Positions 17,102 through 25,314 are shown, counted from the first letter of the stretch. The stretch is 37,750 nt of DNA from Candidatus Yanofskybacteria bacterium RIFCSPHIGHO2_01_FULL_43_32 (GCA_001794125.1 MGJF01000002.1:1-37750); one strand, 5' to 3'. Notes: generated from the sequence alone by a model not told the origin. Translations and numbers: made by a program.

Positions 17102-18172
17102 ATGAAAACTCCTAAAACAGCTTTGATTACGGGTATTACTGGTCAAGACGGTTCTTATTTGGCCGAACTTTTGCTTGAAAAAGGGTATAGGGTCTACGGC
17201 CTTCAGCGCCGGACCAGCACTTTCAATACAGTTAGAATTGACCACCTATACGACAACCCGAAATACCCCACTTTCACTACTGTTTACGGTGATTTATCCG
17301 ATGGTTCTAATTTGAGCCGGTTGTTGGAAAAGATAAAGCCCGATGAAATTTATAATCTCGGCGCTCAAAGCCATGTAGGTGTCAGTTTTCAAATTCCCGA
17401 ATATACGGCCAATGTTACCGGTCTTGGGGCGTTGCGGCTTCTGGATGCGATAAAGGATTCCGGCATCAAGACCAAATTTTATCAAGCTTCATCAAGTGAG
17501 ATGTTTGGCAAGGTTCTTGAAGTGCCTCAAAAAGAAACGACACCATTTAACCCGCAGTCGCCCTATGGTGTATCCAAGACCCTTGCTTATTGGATGACCA
17601 AGGTCCACCGAAACGCCTATGGTCTTTTTGCCTCAAATGGAATCCTGTTTAATCATGAATCGCCCCGCCGGGGCGAGACATTCGTCACGAGAAAAATAAC
17701 CATTGGTTTATCGCGGGTTAAGTTGGGTCTTCAGGACATCCTTTCTTTGGGGAATTTGGATGCAAAAAGAGATTGGGGCTATGCCAAGGACTATGTGGAA
17801 GCGATATGGAGAATTTTGCAACACAAAGAACCGGATGATTTTCTAATTGCAACCGGTGAAACTCATACGGTAAGAGAATTTGTTGAGGAAGTCGGAAATA
17901 ATCTCGGGTATAATATAATATGGCGGGGAAAAAGCGTTAACGAGAAGGGTTATGATAAAAAAACAGGCAAACTCTTGGTTTGCGTGGATAAAGTTTTATT
18001 CAGGCCATCCGAAGTAGACTTATTGATAGGAGATGCTTCAAAAGCGAAGAAAATTTTAGGATGGAAACCAAAAGTCACTTTTAAAAAACTGGCTCAATTA
18101 ATGACCGAACATGACTTTGGTAATGTAAAAAACAGACTAAACAACAAAAAAGTTAAAGTTAACCGAATGTAA
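17102..18172 (+). CDS. gmd: GDP-mannose 4,6-dehydratase
   Basis: 356 residues, the usual length. It converts GDP-D-mannose to GDP-4-keto-6-deoxy-D-mannose, the branch point to GDP-L-fucose, GDP-D-rhamnose and GDP-perosamine. Features: NADP-binding [12 protein letters not shown] (residues 11-22), [25 protein letters not shown], catalytic SSSEMFGKV (S131/S132, E133), YGVSK (Y155, K159) and [18 protein letters not shown], all typical of the enzyme. Its stop shares a base with the next start (TAATG). Downstream candidates for using the product are the DegT aminotransferase at 19132 and the reductase at 31228. Confidence 0.96.
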   Translation: MKTPKTALITGITGQDGSYLAELLLEKGYRVYGLQRRTSTFNTVRIDHLYDNPKYPTFTTVYGDLSDGSNLSRLLEKIKPDEIYNLGAQSHVGVSFQIPEYTANVTGLGALRLLDAIKDSGIKTKFYQASSSEMFGKVLEVPQKETTPFNPQSPYGVSKTLAYWMTKVHRNAYGLFASNGILFNHESPRRGETFVTRKITIGLSRVKLGLQDILSLGNLDAKRDWGYAKDYVEAIWRILQHKEPDDFLIATGETHTVREFVEEVGNNLGYNIIWRGKSVNEKGYDKKTGKLLVCVDKVLFRPSEVDLLIGDASKAKKILGWKPKVTFKKLAQLMTEHDFGNVKNRLNNKKVKVNRM

Positions 18173-18552
18173 TGTCCGATATACTTTATAAAAATAAATT
18201 AGTAGCTATCTTTCTTAACCGTCTTCCCGGTGGCAGTATTCCTCAGACAGAAGGTAAGGAACCATTACAACTGGTGACCCTGAAGCATCCTAAGGGTAAA
18301 TATCTTGTGGCTCATGCCCACAAACCCACAAAGAGACAGACTGAAAAAATGCAGGAATGTTTAATTGTCAAAAAGGGCAAAATTAAAGCCGATCTATACG
18401 GTCCAGATAAAAAAATGTTCAAAAAAGTAATTATGAAGACCGGCGACCTCCTGCTTGTTTTAAACGGCGGTATCGGTATTCATATTTTGGAAGATGCTGA
18501 AATTCTGGAGTTAAAAAATGGGCCGTTTGTTGAAGATAAGATTCTGATATGA
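18172..18552 (+). CDS. Small cupin-like protein
   Basis: 126 residues, no membrane segment or signal peptide. The sequence suggests a cupin-type beta-barrel: YLVAHAHKPTKRQ and ECLIVKKGKIKADLYGPD, then VIMKTGDLLLVLNGGIGIHILEDAEILELKNGPF. The His pair before an E-containing strand and the late GIHILEDAEILE strand fit the two cupin motifs. Position between the dehydratase and a methyltransferase, with one- and four-base overlaps, points to nucleotide-sugar work, perhaps isomerisation or sensing, but sequence does not settle whether it is an enzyme. I would call it a cupin-like protein of unknown function. Confidence 0.7.
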   Translation: MSDILYKNKLVAIFLNRLPGGSIPQTEGKEPLQLVTLKHPKGKYLVAHAHKPTKRQTEKMQECLIVKKGKIKADLYGPDKKMFKKVIMKTGDLLLVLNGGIGIHILEDAEILELKNGPFVEDKILI

Positions 18553-19127
18553 GGCCAATAAAAAATAAAAAAATACAGCTTTATTTGGGATCCGGAAAAA
18601 GAAATATTCCGGGTTTTGTTCATGTTGACCTGGATGATTATCCTCACCTGGATTACCGGCATGACATAGTCGATTTGCCGATGTTTTCCGATAATTCGGC
18701 GGATTTAATTTATACTTCTCACAGTTTTGAATATTTTGACAGACAGGAAGGGGAACGGGTATTAAAAGAGTGGCGCCGCGTTTTAAAACCGGGTGGTGTT
18801 TTAAGAATTGCAGTTCCCGATTTTGAGGCTATGGTCAAAGTATATCTTAAACATGGAAAAGTTATGGAACATAAAGGTATATTGGGCCCCCTTTATGGGC
18901 GGATGGCAGTAAAAAAAGGTAATAAAGAAAGTTTTATTTATCACAAAACCGCTTATGATTTTAATTCTTTGAAGAAAATGTTGCAGACCGCCGGATTTAA
19001 AAACATTCACCGATATGACTGGCAGAAGACTATTCATAAGGATTATGACGACCATTCTCAGGCCTACGTACCCCACATGGACAAGAAAGGGATTTTGGTA
19101 AGCTTAAACGTGGAAGCAAAAAAATAA
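18549..19127 (+). CDS. SAM-dependent methyltransferase (class I, Methyltransf_11-like)
   Basis: 192 residues. It has a short SAM-binding loop LYLGSGKRNIPGFVHVDL (about residues 11-28; GSG as motif I), DIVDLPMFSDNSADLIYTS as motif II/III, and WRRVLKPGGVLRIAVPDFE as the post-motif strand. This matches the small methyltransferases often found in polysaccharide clusters. It overlaps the cupin-like gene by four bases (ATGA) and precedes the aminotransferase by four bases. Likely target is a sugar hydroxyl or amine on the nucleotide sugar or glycan; this is inference. Confidence 0.82.
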   Translation: MRPIKNKKIQLYLGSGKRNIPGFVHVDLDDYPHLDYRHDIVDLPMFSDNSADLIYTSHSFEYFDRQEGERVLKEWRRVLKPGGVLRIAVPDFEAMVKVYLKHGKVMEHKGILGPLYGRMAVKKGNKESFIYHKTAYDFNSLKKMLQTAGFKNIHRYDWQKTIHKDYDDHSQAYVPHMDKKGILVSLNVEAKK

Positions 19128-19131
19128 GAAT

Positions 19132-20220
19132 ATGTCTAAAACAATAAATCAAATGGAGCCGTGGTACGGCAAAGAAGAAAAGAAGGCTATTCTTGAATAT
19201 TTAAATTCGGGTGGATGGCTGATGGAATTTAAAAAGACAGAAGAATTTGAAAAGATGATTTGCGACTATACAGGAGCAAAATACTGCAGTGTCGTATCAA
19301 ACGGAACAATTAGTTTGTTTCTGGCCTTGAAAGCTCTTGGTATTAAAGATGGCGATGAAGTAATCGTGCCTGATTATACTATGATTGCTACACCTAATAC
19401 TGTAGTAATGGCCGGAGCCAGACCGGTTTTTGTTGATGTTGATGAAACCTTTTGTCTTAATCCGGATCTTGTTTCTAAGGCGATAACCTCCAAGACAAAA
19501 GCTATCATCCATGTTTCAATAAATGGCCGGGCAGGCGGATTTGATAAATTGAGGTCAGTATGTAAAAAGAAAAAGATTTATTTAATTGAAGATGCGGCGC
19601 AGTCTCTCGGGTCGTTTCATAAAGGTAAACATCTCGGTCGTTTCGGTGAATTTGGCAGTTTTTCGTTTAGTGTGCCCAAGATTATAACTACCGGCCAGGG
19701 TGGCGCTCTAATTACCGATTCTAAGGAATTATATGAAAAAGTTGAGAAGCTCAAAGATTTTGGCCGGGTTAAATCCGGTGTTGATTCGCATGATGCTATG
19801 GGTTGGAATTTTAAATTTACAGACCTGCAGGCGGTGTTGGGCATTGAACAGATGAAAAAACTTCCGGGGCGGGCCAAGCGAAAAAAAGCCATGTTGGCGC
19901 TATACCATAAACTTTTAAAAGATGTTAAAGAGATAAAATTCATTGAAACATCGTCCGGAACTTCGCCGTGGTTTATTGATGTTTTGGTTCCTGACCCGAA
20001 AGCTCTCCAGAGTTATCTGAAGGAACGGGGAATCGGTTCGCGGTTGTTTTATCCAGCCATTCACACCCAGCCGATTTATGAAACCGTTAAGGGAAAGTTT
20101 CCCGTAGCAACAAGTATCGGTAATCATGGATTGTGGCTACCGTCATCGTCTTTTCTTAAGGATTCGGATATTAAATTTATATGCAAGGAAATTTCTGGTT
20201 TTTATAAGCTTCTAAAATAG
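19132..20220 (+). CDS. DegT/DnrJ/EryC1-family PLP aminotransferase (possible perosamine-synthase type)
   Basis: 362 residues. It makes an amino sugar by transamination of a 4-keto or 3-keto nucleotide sugar. Visible: VSNGTISLFLALKALGIKDGDEVI (PLP phosphate region), FVDVDETFCL, EDAAQSLGS with D154 for the PLP ring nitrogen, and FSFSVPKIITTGQGGALITDS, where K183 is the Schiff-base lysine. GDP-4-keto-6-deoxymannose made by the dehydratase at 17102 is the natural substrate of GDP-perosamine synthase, a member of this family. That specific assignment is inference from context. No N-acetyltransferase gene is visible nearby. Confidence 0.88.
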   Translation: MSKTINQMEPWYGKEEKKAILEYLNSGGWLMEFKKTEEFEKMICDYTGAKYCSVVSNGTISLFLALKALGIKDGDEVIVPDYTMIATPNTVVMAGARPVFVDVDETFCLNPDLVSKAITSKTKAIIHVSINGRAGGFDKLRSVCKKKKIYLIEDAAQSLGSFHKGKHLGRFGEFGSFSFSVPKIITTGQGGALITDSKELYEKVEKLKDFGRVKSGVDSHDAMGWNFKFTDLQAVLGIEQMKKLPGRAKRKKAMLALYHKLLKDVKEIKFIETSSGTSPWFIDVLVPDPKALQSYLKERGIGSRLFYPAIHTQPIYETVKGKFPVATSIGNHGLWLPSSSFLKDSDIKFICKEISGFYKLLK

Positions 20221-20223
20221 GTC

Positions 20224-21237
20224 ATGAAAAACATATTGCTAATCGCGCCAACTTCATCGACGATGTGTTCTCCTATTCGCAGGGCTTTTGAGCACCACGG
20301 CTTTAAGGTGTCTTTAGTGGACTATCGCGGTAATTTTGTTTTAAATCCGGAAAACATAATTCACAGTTTTGTTAAAAACCTCCCGCCTAGAATGTTTGTG
20401 TTTTTAAAAAGGCGGGCTAAGAGGCTGGTAACGAGACAAATATTGGCAAAATCCCGAAAAATTAAACCGGATTGTGTTTTTGTTGTGAAAGGCCCCGCTC
20501 TTTTTATTGATATGCTGGCCTCTCTGCGAAAAACTTGCCCTCTTGTAAATTATTATCCCGAAACGATGGATCAGTGGGATTTGATAAAAAAAATTGCTCC
20601 ATGTTATGACTATTTTGTTGATCACGATCCCTATGTGGTGGAAATGTTGAAAAAAGAGGGATATAAAAATGCTCTGTATGTTCCATTTTCGGCAGATTTA
20701 AACGAAAAAGACCGATGGGTTAAGCCCCGGAGACATCTTTATAATATTTCGTTTATCGGAACCTATGATAAGAAATTATACGGCGAACGAGAACATATTT
20801 TAAACGAGATTAAGGATCTCGGCCTATGTTTGTGGGGAAGCAAATCATGGCTGGATACATCCCTAAAAGATTACTATAAAGGCCGGGTTAAGACTGAAGA
20901 GATTCAAAATATTTACAAAAACAGCAAAATTGTAATTAATGCTGATATTTCAAAAGAAGTATCGGGAACGGGGGTAAACTTAAGGCCGTTTGAAGCTACA
21001 GCGGCAGGAGCGATGCTGTTAAACCGTGACGATAGAAAGGACATATTTAATCTTTTTGAGGACGGAAAAGAATTTGTTTCTTTTTCCGGGACCGGTGATG
21101 TGCGTCAGAAGGCCAAATATTATCTGAATAATGAAGAAGAAAGATTAAAAATTGCCGAAGCAGGATTTAACAGAGCAAGAAATGAACATACATACATTAA
21201 GAGGATAGGAGAAATAATAAAAACTGCCGATCTATGA
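20224..21237 (+). CDS. CgeB/DUF3880-like glycosyltransferase
   Basis: 337 residues. The start KNILLIAPTSSTMCSPIRRAF and the middle DYFVDHDPYVVEMLKKEGY, VPFSADLNEK and ISFIGTYDKKLYGER match the CgeB-like GT-B proteins (Glyco_trans_1_2). The C-terminal part VNLRPFEATAAGAMLLNRDD is the donor-site region, with Glu in RPFEATA. Members are found in spore-coat and surface-glycan clusters as cytosolic glycosyltransferases. It follows the aminotransferase after three bases and overlaps the Nudix gene by four (ATGA), so it may use the amino sugar made by its neighbours. Confidence 0.82.
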   Translation: MKNILLIAPTSSTMCSPIRRAFEHHGFKVSLVDYRGNFVLNPENIIHSFVKNLPPRMFVFLKRRAKRLVTRQILAKSRKIKPDCVFVVKGPALFIDMLASLRKTCPLVNYYPETMDQWDLIKKIAPCYDYFVDHDPYVVEMLKKEGYKNALYVPFSADLNEKDRWVKPRRHLYNISFIGTYDKKLYGEREHILNEIKDLGLCLWGSKSWLDTSLKDYYKGRVKTEEIQNIYKNSKIVINADISKEVSGTGVNLRPFEATAAGAMLLNRDDRKDIFNLFEDGKEFVSFSGTGDVRQKAKYYLNNEEERLKIAEAGFNRARNEHTYIKRIGEIIKTADL

Positions 21238-21683
21238 ACAACAAAAAACCTTTTTCGTCTAAAGAGTTTAGGGCTATATATTCTAAGGTGCATCGTTTGT
21301 GTGTTGATTTGGTTATAAAAACACCAAAAGGATTGGTTTTGACTTTGAGGGACATAGAACCGCAAAAAGGAAAATGGCATTTGCCCGGCGGGACTGTGCA
21401 TTATCGGGAAAAACTTGCCGATGCAATAAAACGGGTAGCCAGAACGGAATTAAGCTCAAAAGTTAAAATAAAAGAGTTTCTCGGATATATGGAATTTCCA
21501 AACGAAGCAAAAGACAGAGGGTTTGGCAGCACGGTTAGCCTGGCATTTTTGTGTTTTTCCGACGGGGAGACTCTTAAGCCGGATGAACAATCATCAGAAA
21601 TAAGAACTTTTAATAAGTTACCCCCTAATCTTATAAAAGAACAAAGCGTTTTCTTAAGGTCTGTATGGCGAAAAATCCGATAA
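21234..21683 (+). CDS. Nudix hydrolase with Gmm-like degenerate Nudix box
   Basis: 149 residues. The Nudix box starts at G53: GTVHYREKLADAIKRVARTE keeps G53, E59, R67 and E72, but has V68 and T71 where the classical box has Glu. A similar loss of box glutamates marks GDP-mannose mannosyl hydrolase (Gmm), which splits GDP-mannose into GDP and mannose. QKGKWHLPGG precedes it. Overlap with a glycosyltransferase in a GDP-mannose-based cluster supports that role: control of the GDP-sugar pool. An ordinary Nudix role on other nucleotides is not excluded. Confidence 0.78.
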   Translation: MNNKKPFSSKEFRAIYSKVHRLCVDLVIKTPKGLVLTLRDIEPQKGKWHLPGGTVHYREKLADAIKRVARTELSSKVKIKEFLGYMEFPNEAKDRGFGSTVSLAFLCFSDGETLKPDEQSSEIRTFNKLPPNLIKEQSVFLRSVWRKIR

Positions 21684-21698
21684 AGAGTCATTGTTGCG

Positions 21699-21727
21699 TT
21701 GTCAGAAAGTCGTCCAAATGGTTTAAT
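21699..21727 (+). promoter_or_regulatory. Sigma70-like promoter with extended -10
   Basis: TTGTCA at 21699-21704, a 17-base spacer and TTTAAT at 21722-21727 preceded by TGG (extended -10). Transcription should start near 21734, leaving about five bases before the ATG at 21739. This excludes the in-frame TTG at 21727 as the start. Confidence 0.6.
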
Positions 21728-21738
21728 TGGGAGAGATA

Positions 21739-23388
21739 ATGGCTGATTTTTTCAAAAACAATAAATGGCTTTTAATTATTTTTGCCGTCTTTGTTGTCAC
21801 AAGATTTTTTGGTCTGGGGCAAATTTATCATCAGGATGAATATAGATGGGCGACTTATGTAAATCCGGCATTTGATGAAGGTTCCGGCGTTCACCCGCCT
21901 CTTACTTGGTTATTTCTTAGTTTGGCCGGGAGTGTTCTCGGTTATGATAACTTGAGGGTAGTGCCGTTTTTGTTCAGTATTTTTAATCTTTGGCTTATTT
22001 ATCTTGTTTCTTTGAAAATTTCGGGCAACAAAAAAACCGCTCTTTTTGCTACCGCTATTTTTGTAATCAATGTTTATGCGTTTATTTCAAATCTTCAAAT
22101 TGATATAGACGGAGCGACTTTGCCGTTTTTTGTTTTGCTTGGTTACTATGCTTATTTGCACATATCGGAAAAGAAGATAACAAAGAGATGGCTTCTGGTG
22201 TTTTGTGTGGCTATTGTAGGAGGATTTTTGACTAAATTAAGTTTTTTGTTATTTATCGGCGCACTCATTGTTGATTGGCTGTTGGGTTTGTATTATTCCC
22301 AAGAGAAGATGGTCTTAAAAGTTGTTTTAAAGAAAACATGGCCATGGGCATTGGGTTTTTTGGCTGCATTGGGAACGCTTTCTTATTTTTACATCACCAA
22401 ATTGGTGGTTGTTGTTGAGTATGCCGAGAATTTTAGAAGTTTCAATTTTGCTTCAAGGGCTTACTTTGATTTAGTGTTTAAAATATTTAAATCTCTTGTT
22501 TGGCTTTCGCCTTTGTTGGCTCTGCCGGTTTTATACGGTTTTTTCAAAAAAGATGTACTGGTTAAATACCGGGCATTATTTGTGTATTTGTTCATAAATT
22601 TAATTTTTTATCTTGTCCTGTTTGATTTCTCCACCCTAACAGTTGAAAGATATTTTATGTTTCTGATTATTCCGGCTGTTTTGATAAGCGCTCAGGTGAT
22701 GTCTGATTTTTTGGACAAACAACACGTCCGTAAGAATTTTTATTTTATAGCCGCCGCTGTTTTTGTTCTGGCTTCTTGTGTTATTTTTTTCCTGCCTCAT
22801 GATGTTTTGCCCCTGAACCCTAAAGAGGCATACGTAGACAGGATAAGAACTTTGGATTTTAGATTTCTTATTCCCTTCACCGGTGGTTCCGGTCCATCGG
22901 GATTTTATTTTTCGGCTTTGTTTATCATCTTAAGCTGGATGATTGCTATTGGCTCTTTTGGACTCGTTGTTTTAAAGAAAAACAGAAACTTATTTTTAGT
23001 CTTATTTATTGTTTTTGGAGTAGGGTATAATCTTGTTTTTGATAATGAATATTTATTTGGCACTGTTTATGGAAGCGTGGACAAGGTGGCCAAAGAAACC
23101 ATAGATTATGTTAATTCAAGCAATGAAGCAAAAAGGATCATTACCCATTACGATATCGGGGCATATTATTTGCGATTGAGCGGTAAATACTACTCAAGAT
23201 TTTATACAGCCCCCAAAAGAGACTATCTTCCGAAAATTACGGCTTATAGGGGTCAGTATATGATAGTGGACTTTCCGGCTATTGAGAAAGGGGGGCGATA
23301 CTGGCCATTGATAGAGAGATGTCCTTTGCTGAAAAAGTTCCAGGATAAAAAAGTGGAGTCGTATGTTTTTGATTGCTCCAAAATATGA
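21739..23388 (+). CDS. GT39/GT83-like (PMT_2) membrane glycosyltransferase
   Basis: 549 residues from the ATG at 21739. About 11-12 membrane segments. The first loop has HQDEYRW with the D33-E34 pair typical of GT-C catalysis, followed by GVHPPLTWLFLSL, the P-rich segment common in PMT_2/ArnT-like proteins. DNLRVVPFLFSIFNLWLIYLV and NLQIDIDGATLPFFVLLGYYAYL also fit. The C-terminal 100 residues (after about 440) form a soluble outer domain. The family moves a sugar from a polyprenyl-phosphate donor to lipid, glycan or protein on the outer face. It overlaps the following small membrane-protein gene by four bases. Confidence 0.85.
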   Translation: MADFFKNNKWLLIIFAVFVVTRFFGLGQIYHQDEYRWATYVNPAFDEGSGVHPPLTWLFLSLAGSVLGYDNLRVVPFLFSIFNLWLIYLVSLKISGNKKTALFATAIFVINVYAFISNLQIDIDGATLPFFVLLGYYAYLHISEKKITKRWLLVFCVAIVGGFLTKLSFLLFIGALIVDWLLGLYYSQEKMVLKVVLKKTWPWALGFLAALGTLSYFYITKLVVVVEYAENFRSFNFASRAYFDLVFKIFKSLVWLSPLLALPVLYGFFKKDVLVKYRALFVYLFINLIFYLVLFDFSTLTVERYFMFLIIPAVLISAQVMSDFLDKQHVRKNFYFIAAAVFVLASCVIFFLPHDVLPLNPKEAYVDRIRTLDFRFLIPFTGGSGPSGFYFSALFIILSWMIAIGSFGLVVLKKNRNLFLVLFIVFGVGYNLVFDNEYLFGTVYGSVDKVAKETIDYVNSSNEAKRIITHYDIGAYYLRLSGKYYSRFYTAPKRDYLPKITAYRGQYMIVDFPAIEKGGRYWPLIERCPLLKKFQDKKVESYVFDCSKI

Positions 23389-23738
23389 ACATTATAATCC
23401 AACTTATTTTATTGGTTGCCCTGATATCTATAAATTTAGTTTTTAGTTACAAAGGAAAGAGATTGTACTTGCTATATGAGACCTCTCATTTTTTAGGAGG
23501 TTTTCTTTTGGCGGTTTTACTTTTTAATTATTTGGATAAAAATTTGGTGTTATTGGCTATTTTAACGATTAGTATTCTTTGGGAGATTTACGAATTTATT
23601 ATTAATAAAAATAAAAAGATTAAAAAATATTTGGAAAATAAGTTTAGATATTTTATAACCCCAGCTACTTTTTCAGATACTTTCCTAGATATTTTGTTAA
23701 ATATTTTGGGCGCCCTGTTTTATTTGTACTTATTTTAA
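23385..23738 (+). CDS. Small membrane protein, YjdF/VanZ-like
   Basis: 117 residues from the ATG at 23385, which overlaps the preceding stop (ATGA); an upstream TTG at 23373 is in frame but less likely. Four hydrophobic segments are predictable. Conserved-looking polar residues sit in membrane regions: ETSHFLGGFLLAVLL (His and Glu), ILWEIYEF and DTFLDILLNILGALF. That pattern of H, WE.xE and D..xN resembles the YjdF/DUF2238 and VanZ-like integral membrane families. No function is established for these. Coupling to the GT-C gene suggests an accessory role at the membrane. Confidence 0.6.
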   Translation: MNIIIQLILLVALISINLVFSYKGKRLYLLYETSHFLGGFLLAVLLFNYLDKNLVLLAILTISILWEIYEFIINKNKKIKKYLENKFRYFITPATFSDTFLDILLNILGALFYLYLF

Positions 23739-23744
23739 TAATAA

Positions 23745-23791
23745 AAGAGCCCGCGAGGAGTGGCAACTACCATGATGGTAGCGGGACTCTT
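23745..23791. terminator. Branched bidirectional terminator
   Basis: AAGAGCCCGC at 23745-23754 pairs with GCGGGACTCTT at 23781-23791 (one bulged A), enclosing a second stem CTACCAT/ATGGTAG (23767-23773, 23775-23781). The minus-strand read-out ends in a T-rich stretch (TTTATTATTA) and a further GGCTCTCTTTTT follows on the plus strand at about 23802-23813. It lies between the convergent genes ending at 23738 and 23820, and can serve both. Confidence 0.7.
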
Positions 23792-23819
23792 CACAGGCAT
23801 CAGGCTCTCTTTTTACAGT

Positions 23820-24134
23820 TTACGGTGACATTGGTCTTACGTAAAACCAATATTGGAGGAATGGGCTCATCCCGTTATCTTTCTCTTGCTGCTGTTGTTG
23901 CTGTTTTACCCAGGCGGCCCGCCTTTGTTGGAACTTAGGACTGTTGGAGTAATTATGAATTCCAGCAAGTAGGAGTAATGCGCCAATTATATAAGGGGTA
24001 ACAGCGATTACCAGTTCGCATCGAGATAACCTATCCCTGCTTCTTAGGGAGAGGCGTTCGAGCCATGGCCGACGGGCAAATGGCCACCAGAGCCAGTGGG
24101 ATCCCAAGAACGACACTATTTGTTTGAATTTCAT
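23820..24134 (-). CDS. Small single-pass membrane protein with a poly-Gln tract
   Basis: 104 residues, no family recognised. An aromatic, basic N-terminus (SHWLWWPFARRPWLERL, then several Arg/Ser) is followed by one membrane helix at about 41-60 (ELVIAVTPYIIGALLLLAG), a basic stretch and a run of six Gln at about residues 79-84, then an aromatic tail. AAGGA stands five bases before the ATG, and the start overlaps the upstream stop by four bases (ATGA), which supports both genes. The part between 24000 and 24115 is visibly richer in G and C than the surrounding genes. Orientation is probably inside-basic, but topology is not certain. Unknown function. Confidence 0.6.
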   Translation of the reverse strand: MKFKQIVSFLGSHWLWWPFARRPWLERLSLRSRDRLSRCELVIAVTPYIIGALLLLAGIHNYSNSPKFQQRRAAWVKQQQQQQEKDNGMSPFLQYWFYVRPMSP

Positions 24135-24241
24135 TCAGTCCTTCTCTTTCTGGTGATTATTCCTACTTGTTGGGTCACAATGGCCAAAAGAAGCGGAATA
24201 ATAAAGAAGATAATGAACGATGCAATGGCGTATTTATTCAC
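24131..24241 (-). CDS. 36-residue membrane peptide
   Basis: The GTG start at 24241 is preceded by a strong GAGAGGGG ribosome site five bases upstream. The product is a single hydrophobic helix (YAIASFIIFFIIPLLLAIV) followed by a basic tail ITRKRRTE. It is too short for most gene callers; a longer in-frame reading from 24340 starts upstream of the predicted promoter and is not likely. Its stop is coupled to the 104-residue gene (ATGA). Small hydrophobic peptides of this kind can be membrane-complex subunits, holin-like or type I toxin-like; nothing decides between these. Confidence 0.55.
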   Translation of the reverse strand: MNKYAIASFIIFFIIPLLLAIVTQQVGIITRKRRTE

Positions 24242-24280
24242 GTTTTCCCCTCTCGCTATGAAATTTGACGAACTGTAAAT

Positions 24281-24309
24281 ATTATAGTATGATTTATTTT
24301 TAAAGTCAA
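24281..24309 (-). promoter_or_regulatory. Near-consensus promoter of the small membrane-protein operon
   Basis: On the minus strand, TTGACT (24304-24309), a 17-base spacer and TATAAT (24281-24286). Predicted start near 24274 gives a leader of about 33 bases with a good ribosome site, unlike most genes of the window. Its -35 box lies within the divergent promoter of the 24334 gene, so the two promoters overlap. Confidence 0.75.
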
Positions 24310-24317
24310 GGTTTAAA

Positions 24318-24326
24318 TGATACAAT
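24318..24326 (+). promoter_or_regulatory. Extended -10 promoter of the 24334 operon
   Basis: TGATACAAT: a TGn extension with TACAAT at 24321-24326. It ends seven bases before the ATG at 24334, so the transcript should start at the start codon. The upstream hexamer TTTTAA at 24298-24303 is a poor -35 box. Confidence 0.6.
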
Positions 24327-24333
24327 ATTACAT

Positions 24334-25314
24334 ATGTCAAAAAACATAGATTTATCTATAGTCATCCCTCTTTTTAATGAACAAGAGGTGATACCTTTTT
24401 TAATTAACGAACTTAATAGAGTTGGTCAAACTCTCGGTAAAAATTATGAGGTTATTTTAGTGGACGATGGTTCAATCGATAATACTTTTGAGTTAGTTAA
24501 AAAGGTCGCCGACCAGGACTCCAAGTTTAAGGTTATTAAATTCTCAAGAAACTTCGGCCACCAAGCCGCTTTTAATGTTGGAATTGACTTTGCCCAAGGA
24601 GATATGGTTCTGACCATGGATGGCGACCTTCAGCACCCGCCCTCCCTAATACCGACATTTATTAAACACGCCCAAGACGGTCACGATATAGTTATCGGAG
24701 AAAGATTGGATAATAAGCAGAATTCCAGATTGAGAGAAGCAGGGGGAAGAGGTTTTTATAAATTAATGAGCGCTATTACAAACTTGGAGTTCAAGAATGT
24801 TTCCGATTTTGCTTTGTATAAAAGACCGGTGGTCAACGCGCTTAAAAAACTGCCGGAGAGAGAAAGATATTTAAGGGGCATGATCCAGTGGATAGGGTTT
24901 AAAAAGAAGTATGTGCCTTATGTTGTTGAATCAAGACGCGCCGGCAAGCCGAAATATGATATCAGGAGATTAACGAAATTGGTTTTGAGTGGAATTACAT
25001 CTTTTTCGGCTTTTCCTTTGAGGTTGGCTTTCTGGATAGGGTTGTTTGTTTTGGTTGTCAGTATTGTTTTTTCTATTTACGTCGTTGCTGATTACTATTT
25101 AAACCCTAATCCGCTGGCCGCCGGTTATGCCACTATAATTTTAGCTGTTTTGTTCCTGGGGAGTATCCAGCTGATAATTCTGGGAATCGTGGGTGAATAC
25201 ATGTATAAAATGTTTAATGAAGTTAAAGGCAGGCCTCTTTATATTGTTTCGGAAACATTGAATATTGATGGGGAAAACATAAAAGAAACTCCCTATGGAA
25301 TCCACTCGTTCTAA
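24334..25314 (+). CDS. GtrB/ArnC-like GT2 polyprenyl-phosphate glycosyltransferase
   Basis: 326 residues. GT-A domain at residues 1-225 with IVIPLFNEQEVIPFL, ILVDDGSIDNTFEL, FSRNFGHQAAFNVGIDFA, the metal-binding DGD in MDGDLQHPPSLI, and RYLRGMIQWIGF near the acceptor site. Two membrane helices follow (about 232-255 and 268-290). This is the layout of GtrB, ArnC and related enzymes, which transfer a sugar from a UDP- or GDP-sugar to polyprenyl phosphate. The product would feed GT-C enzymes such as that at 26065. Its last 20 bases overlap the next gene. Confidence 0.92.
   Translation: MSKNIDLSIVIPLFNEQEVIPFLINELNRVGQTLGKNYEVILVDDGSIDNTFELVKKVADQDSKFKVIKFSRNFGHQAAFNVGIDFAQGDMVLTMDGDLQHPPSLIPTFIKHAQDGHDIVIGERLDNKQNSRLREAGGRGFYKLMSAITNLEFKNVSDFALYKRPVVNALKKLPERERYLRGMIQWIGFKKKYVPYVVESRRAGKPKYDIRRLTKLVLSGITSFSAFPLRLAFWIGLFVLVVSIVFSIYVVADYYLNPNPLAAGYATIILAVLFLGSIQLIILGIVGEYMYKMFNEVKGRPLYIVSETLNIDGENIKETPYGIHSF

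Noticed and set aside
24242-24340. Upstream extension of the 36-residue membrane peptide to an ATG at 24340
   Set aside because: The extension crosses the predicted minus promoter (24281-24309) and lies before the likely transcription start; the GTG at 24241 has the strong ribosome site.
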